Assembly (NCBI RefSeq): GCF_014898815.1
Contig: NW_026515525.1
Location: forward strand, 310,001 to 374,000
Origin: Panonychus citri
Taxonomy: Eukaryota > Arthropoda > Arachnida > Trombidiformes > Tetranychidae
Length of the DNA: 64,000 bases
Direction: 5' to 3'
Position numbers and translations under genes: made by a program
The notes under the pieces: generated by a model
Database searches by the model: none
Told to the model about the DNA's origin: nothing
What the model saw: only the letters and a program-made list of their open reading frames with translations
Shown: positions 12,707 through 21,524 of the stretch, one piece after another
How positions within the stretch are numbered: the first letter of the stretch is position 1
How the letters are laid out: each line of letters begins with the position of its first letter

Positions 12707-13228
12707 GATGGTGATTAAATGATTAAGTGAAAATATAGAGATGAAAACAAATTTCAATCTTCTGGTAACTGGTTAGTTGCTAGGCAACGGACTCTCTTTC
12801 AGTCTTGTTTACTTTTTGTCTTTGTTCAAATCAAGTTACAAATTGAAAGAAAACAAATCAACTAATTGTGATTACAAGTTTTAATTTCCTTAAAAGAGAG
12901 CCAATTAAAACAATCAACATGTAAATTAGCGTTTCTGGTAAGTTTCATTCATTTCCTCGTGAGGTTTTTCCTCCATTGTAATAATTACTCTCGGTGTGTT
13001 TGTTGTTGTTGTTGTTGTTTTGATTTACTTGTTTGTGTGAATTTAATTTTAATTTGTTCTTTATTTTAATTGTCTTTTTTTTTATTTCATTAGATTTCTG
13101 TGTAATCATGGTTGTGATTTTGATTGTATAAACGGAAACCCAAGGGTTGGGGTTAGAAATATTCAAATGTCAAGTTGGTTTGATTTCTTTTGATTTTGAT
13201 TGAATAGAAGAAGAAAAAAAATCACAAA
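12707..13228. promoter_or_regulatory. Bidirectional promoter interval, ABHD16A / JAK
   Basis: The 522 bp between the ATG of ABHD16A (minus) and that of the Janus kinase (plus) must contain both 5' UTRs and start sites. No TATA box stands out on either side. A short GTTGTTGTT run occurs at about 13003-13018. A shared promoter region is inferred from the head-to-head spacing only. Confidence 0.5.
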
Positions 13229-16200
13229 ATGACAACGGTGAAAATTTCGGTTTTCATTTATGAAAATGGAGAAATTATTGATAGAACAATTGATAAATTG
13301 ATTGGACCATCACTTGAATTTACTGAAGATTTGATTGTTGAAATTTGCCGAGAACGTAATATTGGTCCAATTGCCCGTCATCTCTTTTCACTTTACTGTC
13401 CAAAAATGAACCTTTGGTTAGCGATGAATCAAAAACTGACAGAACTTGATTATAACTGTAAATTTTTACAATTAAGAATAAGGTATAAACCTTACGATCT
13501 CAGGAAACTAATTGTAAGTTTATTATTTTTTTTTCCTCATCTATCTGATTAATTGATTTACTTTTTCCTTTTTCAATACCTTCATAGATTCTTGATGAAA
13601 ATGCCTTCAATTATTACTATTGTCAAGTGAGAGATGTTTTCAGAAATTCAAAGATTGAAGATACTGGTCAATTGTTTGGTTTAATTATCACCGATTTATT
13701 GATTTACCTGCTGGAGAGAAAGATACCTGTGGAAAATGCTCTTAATCACATTAAATCATTGAGAGATTTTGTTCCAACACCTTATAAAGCTGAATCAAAA
13801 TTCTTGAAGGAATTGAAAGGAGCTCAGATTTTACATACGCTCGCAATGGCGAGTCACGCAGCGTCCAACAACGATGGACTCGGTAAAAGTCAATTCGTTA
13901 AGAAAGAATTTATCTATGAGATTGTTAATTACGATAAAACGATAATCAAAGATCTTGGATACGAGAATTTCACAATTTACAAAGCAAGGTGAAGATCGAA
14001 AAGATTTTGATCAACTTTTCAATGAGGATCAAATTTATTAATATAATTTTTTTATTATTTTCTTATTGTTTTTCAGTCGATTTGAAAAAGCAAACGGGAT
14101 GCCAGGAACCAATGAATTTCTCCTTCAGATCAGGCCATTTCAATCGGTAGACATTTTCACCGCTCAAAAAGCTAATCAACCGGATTGGAATTTTTTCTGT
14201 ACAATTGCCGATATTTGTTTCATTATTGTTCAAGATCATGGGGTTGAGATATCACGGAAAAATGGAACACCCGTTTTCTTTGCCATTTCCGATAAAATGA
14301 TTCTTAAATCATTATTATCCCTTTTGGAAGGTTATCATAGACTAATCACCGGAGATTCAATATGTATCTGTGAATATGTTATGCCTCCGTCGATTTTACA
14401 ATTTAAAGAGATTCGTTGTCATGGTCCGATCAGTTTAAACGACTCACTGGCCATTTTTCTTGACAAAAGTCAATGTAATATTGGTAATTTTTTAATTCGT
14501 CACGATGAGAAACGTTACGAATATGTGGTTGACGTTTGGGTTGGGCCAGGAATTAAAAGTTTCAAATCGTCAAGAAAATGGACAAACTAATAGTATTAGA
14601 TCAAGATGAACATTTAGCGACCTTTTCTACATTTGATTCGCTCAAAAAAGAGCTCAAAATTTCCTTCGACACCAATGGTTGCATCGAATTGAAAACTTGT
14701 ATTCCACCCTTAGGATCTAACATATTCAAATGGTGTATTTTATGCTGTGATGCAGTTAAACAGGAGAAACTTGAAACACCCGAAAGTATTATCGTTAAAC
14801 TAAATTTCAACAATTACTTAACCAAAGATAATCGATTGGAAACAATCAAAGATAAATCGTTTCGTTACTATTTGATTAACGATGGCGACGACAAGTTACT
14901 TTGTAAAGTGCCTACGATAGACCAACGAGTAACTCATTTTCTCGAGCAATTAGATTATTGGAGTAGTTTAACTTCCGATTTAATTACACGAACTCGATTC
15001 ATCTCAATTCGTCCTCCTGCTTTCGTTCGTGATTATTTTCCATCAGGACCTTTGGATGAGTTTCTCCGTCGAAATCATTCAGAAATAAAAACCTATGAGT
15101 TAATTGAATGTGCCATGTATTTAACTCGAGCTTTATGTTATCTCCACGAGATTGGATTAACTCATGGGATGATTAGATGTCGAGCTTTATTGGTCGTCGA
15201 AAGGTCAAACAGAAGATTCCAAGTGAGACTCGGTGATCCTTTTATTCACCTTGATGAAAATGGAGATAGACTTTGGATACCCAAGGAATATTCATCTAGT
15301 TCAGAATCGCTTCCATTATCTGTTGATATTTTCGCATGTGCCACAACCTTATGGGAGATATTCAGTCTTGGTCAAAGGCCTCCAGGCACCGATGTTTATA
15401 ATTTACCTCGTCCACTGTCTTGTCCATCACCTATTTGGCAATTGATTCACAATTGCTGGCAACCCGATCCCGAACAGAGGAAACACCCAATGGAAATGCA
15501 CCGAGATATTCGTGAACTTTTCCTCCGTGAATATCAACTCAGAGGCTCAGGTTCGCCTTCACATTACGCTTATATTGAAGAAAGTGAGCACAAAAAGAGG
15601 TCGAGTTTATCTAAATTTCTTAATAAGTTGACCACCAATTACCGAGTATCATCAGAATATGATTACCGATTGGAGGAAGATGATGAATGTAGTGTTGATT
15701 ACGAGTATGACACTGATTTGCCTTGGGTCATTCCGGTTAATCATCTTCAAATAGCGACTTGTAATGGTCGAGAAGCCATTTTGGGAACAGGGGCTTATGG
15801 TGAAGTCTTGAAAGCTCGGTATCCTGCTGATTCGGATAATTTTGTGGCCGTTAAGCGAATTAACCGACGAGCAAAGGAACGTAATGGTCAAAGAATCATC
15901 ACTGATGTTGAACGTGAATTCCAAATAATGACCAAAGTATTTCATCCAAACATCGTCAGCATTATTGGAATAGTTAAAGGCAAGTTCGGTGATCGTAACA
16001 TGTACAAGATTTTATTCATTCAACTTACTTTCTTTTATTTCTTTCCTTCAGATCCTGAGATAATGTTAGTCATGGAATTCATGGAACTTGGATCTTTGGC
16101 CAAATTTCTTCGTAAACTGGAACCTAATGAATTGAAATCGATACCATTTCAAAAATATGCTCATGACATTGTCTCTGGAATGGAATATCTTGAAAAAATG

Positions 16201-16724
16201 AGAATCGTACATAGAGATCTTGCCGCTCGAAATATACTCATGTCCTCGACTGACACTGTAAAGATATCAGATTTTGGTTTAGCTCAATCACTTGGACCAG
16301 GAGAGGATGTTTATTTTGTCAGAACCCTCGTTATTTGCCATTTAAATGGTTAGTTTGATTTACAATTTAGATTGATTAAAAATTTAACCGAAATATATTT
16401 CATCCTAATAGGTACGCACCCGAATCGATCAGAAATGATCCCATTTTTACTCATAAATCTGATGTCTGGAGCTTTGGTGTCACTTTATGGGAACTTTTTA
16501 GTCTTGGTGCTATTCCAGATTATCCAGTTACTAATAAGAATTCAATTGTTGATTTAATTAAATTTCTAGAAGGAGGAGGAACTCTAAGCAAACCTGACAA
16601 AGGAATTCCTAAAACCGATAAATTCTGGACAATTATGGTTAATTGTTGGAAAATCAGCTCATCAGAACGTCCTAATTTCACTCAACTACAAAACGAAATC
16701 AATAAAATCTGTAAAGAAATTTAA
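13229..16724 (+). CDS. Janus kinase (JAK, hopscotch-type)
   Basis: Non-receptor tyrosine kinase that binds cytokine receptors and phosphorylates STATs. Exons are 13229-13513, 13588-13988, 14077-15979, 16052-16348 and 16412-16724; the intron at 15980-16051 is GC-AG, the others GT-AG. About 1066 residues. The order is FERM (residues 1 to about 340), SH2-like (from CHGPISLND near 344), pseudokinase and kinase. The pseudokinase has THGMIRC in place of HRD and LGDP in place of DFG. The kinase (from about 785) has GTGAYGEV, VAVKR, HRDLAARN (near 917), DFG and WYAPES-type motifs; the last of these is split by an intron. The activation loop shows one Tyr (EDVYF) rather than the usual pair. Two one-base frame breaks, near 14575-14578 and near 16320-16325, lie in A runs. 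Everything around them is conserved, so I read them as sequencing errors, though a recent pseudogene is possible. Confidence 0.9.
15980..16051 (+). other. GC-AG intron of the Janus kinase, open in frame
   Basis: The donor is AAAG|GCAAGT and the acceptor TTTCCTTCAG. Removal joins IIGIVK to DPEIMLVMEF across a phase-1 codon, as expected between the kinase N-lobe strands. The intron is 72 nt, a multiple of three, with no stop in the reading frame, so retention would insert 24 residues (GKFGDRNMYK... rich in Phe) without breaking the protein. Confidence 0.75.
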
Positions 16725-16781
16725 TTGAAAAAGTTAATTGTCCAATAATTTTCACCAAATTACCTTAAATGTACAAAATTC

Positions 16782-16787
16782 AATAAA
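16782..16787 (+). terminator. Poly(A) signal AATAAA of the Janus kinase
   Basis: Canonical AATAAA 58 nt after the TAA stop at 16722-16724, in an AT-rich 3' UTR. Confidence 0.55.
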
Positions 16788-17192
16788 ATTAAATAATTTA
16801 TTTTCAACTATTATCACCAATTGAAACGAATCATTATATAAAGACAATTAATTAATTGCTCGGCAAAAAGTTCAATGTAAATTAATTAATTATCTTAAAA
16901 ACAACAATTTCCAATAAATCATAATTAAAACAATCGTGATCAAATTTAAATGATATCACATAATCAACAGACACATTCAATTAATAACTGATTAATTACT
17001 TAATTGTATTGAGTGAAAAATAATGTAAGCAGATGTAATAGTTTATCAATTAAATGATTTATTATTTTCTATTTAATTTAGACAATTAATTGTTAACAAT
17101 TAAAAGTGAAGTAAAAAATTAGTTAAAAACCAAAATAAATTGATCAACAGCAGTTAGATGATTAATTAATTACAACCAGAGAGAGAGATGAG

Positions 17193-17200
17193 TATATAAA
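17193..17200 (+). promoter_or_regulatory. TATA box of the Ser/Asn-rich secreted protein gene
   Basis: TATATAAA, 104 nt upstream of the ATG at 17304 and followed by a GC-richer stretch. Usual spacing predicts a start site near 17225-17230. A strong TATA box suits a tissue-specific, highly expressed gene. Confidence 0.6.
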
Positions 17201-17303
17201 GAGGAATCGACGATCAAATTGAATCACAATCAACTGGTAGTTCAATCAAATTGTAATGTTCATTTCATTATAATTTAATACTAGTGTTTAAAGTTAATCA
17301 AAG

Positions 17304-20300
17304 ATGAACAATTTAATTATATCATTTGTTTTAATCGGTTGTTTCAATTGCATAGCCCATGGTTACAATGTACCCATCGGGTTAGGAGCAAGTACTCAAC
17401 AGCAACAATTTACTAATAGTTATGGACAATCATCGATGGGTATTGGCGGACAATCAAGTAAACAGTATCAATCGAACTCAATGGACATCGGATCGAGCGG
17501 CGAAAAAGTTGTTTCCTCACAATCGGTATCATCTTCGTCGGGTGGAATGGGTCAACTTTCTCAATCAACTTCATCGGTCGGTGGTTTAGGTGGATCAGCA
17601 TCTCAAACGGTCTCATCTTCAATGAGCGTTCCAGCCTCGAGTTCACTTTCATACTCGAGTGTTTCGGGACCTTCAATGATTCCAAATGGTCTTAACAACC
17701 AAGCCTCATATACTTCCTATCAATCAGGTTTAGATTCAGGACTTACTTCCGGTGTAAGATCAACCTCATCTTCAGTATCTGTACCTGATTCCAGTCCAAT
17801 GGGTGGTTTAACTTCAACTACAACAACAATAGCATCTTCTTCATCACCATCACTCCCAACCTCCGGTACTTCATCAATGGTCATCTCTGATTCATTAACT
17901 GGTAATGTCGATGATAATATTGACGACGATGATGATGTTAATAGTGATAATCGATTCCGAGGCTCATCATCAACAATCTACAGACCCCGAGGACCTTTTG
18001 GATCTCGATGTGAAGACAATGAAGGTGTTATCATCTATATCAAACCCGAAAGTAGATGGGGACGAATTGGCCGCCGATCATTTGCTCGAGCTGCTACTAC
18101 TTCTATTAGACACCGAAGACGATTCGGTTCAACTGGTTCCATGAGCGACGATTATGATGATGATGATGTTAATGATGAATTCAACGATAACGACGATAAT
18201 GATAGTTACGATTATAACAATCGAGACCAAAGAGATCGAATGGAAAGAAGAGACATTCGAACCGGATTAAGAGTTCACCGTCGAGGATCAATTGATAAAT
18301 CAATTTCTCTAATGACTGACAAGAATTCTGTCAATCAACGTTCTGACGATTTAACCGTTCGAAATGAAGATTACCGAAACAACCATAAATCGTCAACATT
18401 TTCCCGATCAAACCTCTACGATACCAATGAAAGTAATCAACAATTTGATAAATCAGCAACAATCGAGGTAAACAAACGAGTAAATGTAAACAATGAAGCT
18501 AATTATCAAAACAATCGACGGGTCTCTCGAAGTAGCAATGTAAACAATCAAAATTCAAACCTCGAGTCAAATGTTAATTATTCATCAGATGTTTCCGATC
18601 TCAATTCAGTGAATCAAATTAATCGAGTTAATCGAATCAACCGAATCAACCGAATCAATCGAGTCAATCGTATCAACCGAGTGAACAATATCAACTCAGT
18701 TAATGAACAGTATGATGTTAATGATGTTAATTCAATTAACAATATGGTTAATGATGAGCAAAGATACAACAATGTAAGAAGACAATCAGCCACAAGTAAT
18801 CATCAAATCCATCGAAATGTTAATTCAATGAACAATCAAGTTGATATTAATAAGTCTCGATCATCAACTAATTATCAAACATCAAACAATATTAATTCAG
18901 TTAACAATCAATATGATACTCGATCATCAACACTTAATAACAATCAAATTAACAGTAACAACATTGCCAATCAATATGAAACCTCCCGATCATCAAATAT
19001 TCAACAATCAGCCAACAATCAGTTTAACCATCGATCAACAGCCAACACTAACAACAATTATATCAACAATCAATTGGATCATCGATCAACTAATATTCAA
19101 TCAAATTCTAACTCTTTGAATAATATTAACAATTCTTACGATAATTCAGTCTCTCGAAATGTTCAACAAACTTCATCAACCAACGTTGCCAATTCAGCGA
19201 TTAACAATAACAGTGTCAGTCGATCATCAAACGTCCAACAATCAGTTAATTCCCTTGATTCAACCTACAATCAAGATCATAGATCAGTAAACAATAATGT
19301 AAACATAAATAATCAACAATCAGCTTTAATCAATTCGCAAACTTCTTTGAAAAATACTAATCAATTTGATGTGAATCGATCAACTTCAACCGCAGCAATT
19401 TCCAGTAATTCAGTTAACAATCAAAACTTAATCAACTCACAAGTTAGTCGATCATCAACTGTTAACAGTAACAATAATGCCGTTTATGATTCTCGAAACT
19501 CTCAATCAAATTCATTAATCAACAATGAATCAAACATTAACCGATTATCGGTTGACCAAAATACCCAACAGAATTCAATTAACTCAGTTAACAACTTGAA
19601 CCGACAATCAAGCACCAGCTCATTGAATGCTTACAATTCAGCCAATGTCGCCCGATCATCAACCGATGTTTCATCCTTATCCTCAGTAAATAACGTAGCT
19701 AATTCCGATTACAATTCAAATTCAATCAGTCGATCAGCTAATATCAATTCAAACTCTCAGCAAACTTCCCTTAATTCAGTCAACAATTTGAACCGACAAT
19801 CAAACCTAAACTCAATGAATGCTTACAATTCAGCCAATGCCGTCCGATCATCAACCGATGTTTCATCCTTATCCTCAGTAAACAACGTAGCCAATTCCGA
19901 TTATAACTCCAACTCAGTTAGTCGATCAGCCGATATCAACTCAAATATCCAACAAAGTTCAGTTAACAATTTAAACCGACAATCAAGTACCAGTGCATTG
20001 AATAGTTTCAACTCCAACATCGCCCGATCATCAAACGATGTCTCATCCCGATCATCAGTCAATAATATCGCCAATTCTGATTATAATTCAAACTCAATCA
20101 GTCAATCAGCTAATATCAATTCCAACACTCAACAAAGTTCAGTTAACTCAGTCAATAGTTTGAACCGACAATCAAACGTAAACTCAATGAATGCTTACAA
20201 TTCAGCCAATGCCGTCCGATCATCAACCGATGTTTCATCATTATCATCAGTAAACAATGTAGCTAATTCCGATTACAATTCAAATTCAATAAGATCATCA

Positions 20301-21122
20301 AATGTTAATTCAAATTCTGTTAACAATGCTTACAGTTCAAAAAATGTTCTCAATCGATCATCAAATGATATTAGAAGTTCAGTAAACAATCAGGTATCTT
20401 CTTCCTCAACCAGTAACAACAATCTAATTAACTCATCAAAGTCTTTCAACAGTCAACAACAATCAACTAATTTACAAAATTCAGCCAACTCTGATTACTC
20501 TTCAAGTAATATTAATCGATTGTCTTCAACTTCACAATCAGCATCAGATTTGCGAAATTCTAATTCAGCCTTTTTATCCTCCAACAATCAAAAGTCAATC
20601 TATGATTCTAGTCAATCATCATCAGCTAAATCAACCTATGGTTCATCAACTAATTCTGGTTCATTTAATCAGATGAGCTCAAGCTCAGCCAATAATGGAC
20701 TTGGTTCATCTACCACTTCAAGTGTCTCATCAAGTTCAGGAGGTGGACTCATCGGTGGTGTTTTAAACACGGCTACAAACCTCTTAGGAGCTGGTGGTAG
20801 TTCAGGATCATCTAACGGTGGACTAATTGGAGGTGTATTGAACACTGCAACTGGTCTCCTTGGCGGTGGATCAAGTTCTGGATCAGGTTCATCTTCTAGT
20901 TCCATGTCATCTCAATCATCAGGATCAGGATCAGGATCAAGCTCAGGATCATCATCATCATCTGGAGGTCTTCTTGGAAGTCTATTAGGTGGTGGATCAT
21001 CTAGTGGATCCTCAGGCGGTGGACTTCTTGGTCTCGGTGGATCAAGTTCAGGCTCAAGTTCGTCCTCGGTCAGTGCAAGCGGATCATCAAGCGGAGGTCT
21101 CCTTGGAGGTCTTCTCGGTTAG
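17304..21122 (+). CDS. Secreted Ser/Asn/Gly-rich repetitive protein, silk-like candidate
   Basis: Single-exon frame of 1272 residues. Residues 1-20 are a signal peptide (LIISFVLIGCFNCIAHG). Next come a Ser-rich region to about 200, a short acidic run, and the only non-repetitive block (about 230-276, with SRCEDNEGVIIYIKPESRWG and a basic RHRRRFG). A second Asp-rich run leads into a very long Asn/Ser region (about 330-1130). That region contains NRINRI repeats near 18620-18690 and four 61-64-residue repeats. The last 130 residues are Gly/Ser-rich with two copies of GLIGGVLNTAT and several GGLLG motifs. No enzyme domain is present. The composition (Ser dominant, Gly-rich end, signal peptide) resembles arthropod silk, glue or cuticle proteins, and spider-mite fibroins are known to be Ser-rich. 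Function is inference. Mature Cys is nearly absent. Confidence 0.8.
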   Translation: MNNLIISFVLIGCFNCIAHGYNVPIGLGASTQQQQFTNSYGQSSMGIGGQSSKQYQSNSMDIGSSGEKVVSSQSVSSSSGGMGQLSQSTSSVGGLGGSASQTVSSSMSVPASSSLSYSSVSGPSMIPNGLNNQASYTSYQSGLDSGLTSGVRSTSSSVSVPDSSPMGGLTSTTTTIASSSSPSLPTSGTSSMVISDSLTGNVDDNIDDDDDVNSDNRFRGSSSTIYRPRGPFGSRCEDNEGVIIYIKPESRWGRIGRRSFARAATTSIRHRRRFGSTGSMSDDYDDDDVNDEFNDNDDNDSYDYNNRDQRDRMERRDIRTGLRVHRRGSIDKSISLMTDKNSVNQRSDDLTVRNEDYRNNHKSSTFSRSNLYDTNESNQQFDKSATIEVNKRVNVNNEANYQNNRRVSRSSNVNNQNSNLESNVNYSSDVSDLNSVNQINRVNRINRINRINRVNRINRVNNINSVNEQYDVNDVNSINNMVNDEQRYNNVRRQSATSNHQIHRNVNSMNNQVDINKSRSSTNYQTSNNINSVNNQYDTRSSTLNNNQINSNNIANQYETSRSSNIQQSANNQFNHRSTANTNNNYINNQLDHRSTNIQSNSNSLNNINNSYDNSVSRNVQQTSSTNVANSAINNNSVSRSSNVQQSVNSLDSTYNQDHRSVNNNVNINNQQSALINSQTSLKNTNQFDVNRSTSTAAISSNSVNNQNLINSQVSRSSTVNSNNNAVYDSRNSQSNSLINNESNINRLSVDQNTQQNSINSVNNLNRQSSTSSLNAYNSANVARSSTDVSSLSSVNNVANSDYNSNSISRSANINSNSQQTSLNSVNNLNRQSNLNSMNAYNSANAVRSSTDVSSLSSVNNVANSDYNSNSVSRSADINSNIQQSSVNNLNRQSSTSALNSFNSNIARSSNDVSSRSSVNNIANSDYNSNSISQSANINSNTQQSSVNSVNSLNRQSNVNSMNAYNSANAVRSSTDVSSLSSVNNVANSDYNSNSIRSSNVNSNSVNNAYSSKNVLNRSSNDIRSSVNNQVSSSSTSNNNLINSSKSFNSQQQSTNLQNSANSDYSSSNINRLSSTSQSASDLRNSNSAFLSSNNQKSIYDSSQSSSAKSTYGSSTNSGSFNQMSSSSANNGLGSSTTSSVSSSSGGGLIGGVLNTATNLLGAGGSSGSSNGGLIGGVLNTATGLLGGGSSSGSGSSSSSMSSQSSGSGSGSSSGSSSSSGGLLGSLLGGGSSSGSSGGGLLGLGGSSSGSSSSSVSASGSSSGGLLGGLLG
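19593..20291 (+). repeat. Four tandem coding repeats of 183-192 bp
   Basis: Units begin at 19593, 19785, 19968 and 20157 with the codons for NLNRQS (SLNRQS in the last). They share RSSTDVSSLSSVNN and ANSDYNSNS. The last unit is cut short at about 20291. DNA identity between units is high and lengths differ by whole codons, which fits recent in-frame duplication within the secreted-protein gene. Confidence 0.85.
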
Positions 21123-21518
21123 AAAACGATAGAGAGAGCAGAGGAAACAAATGATAATCTCCAACCAATGACTCGGAAAACAAATGGACAAATGATACAA
21201 AAAGTTAATACAATGGACATCCAGAAATCACAGAATCCAAATTAATCTCTAATCAAAAATATAACTGCTATAAACTGTAATCAGACCATTTCCAATGAAA
21301 ACAATTAAATTATCAATCAGATAAAAATCTTGCTGTCAATCATTTGAGAGACGAAAAAAAAAGTTCAAATCGAGAAACGAGCAAAAAGTTTATTCACTTT
21401 TGATGAATGTTTCAAATGATTCCACCGAGAGAATGATATATATAAAAAAACATAATCGATTTCAAGTCACAATGATTTCGTATTCTCAATCAATCACTAA
21501 GACACATTCTAGAATCAG

Positions 21519-21524
21519 AATAAA
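21519..21524 (+). terminator. Candidate poly(A) signal for the secreted-protein gene
   Basis: AATAAA about 400 nt after the TAG at 21120-21122; the first canonical hexamer I noticed downstream. Confidence 0.3.

Noticed and set aside
14513..14593. A small intron to explain the JAK frame change
   Set aside because: The phase-compatible GT...AG pairs I tested were either only about 35 nt long or would delete the conserved YVVDVW strand of the SH2-like domain; a one-base indel fits better.
17413..17685. Minus-strand frame opposite the secreted protein, and similar shadows at 20669-20905 and 18841-19119
   Set aside because: Mirror frames of low-complexity Ser/Asn codons; no independent support.
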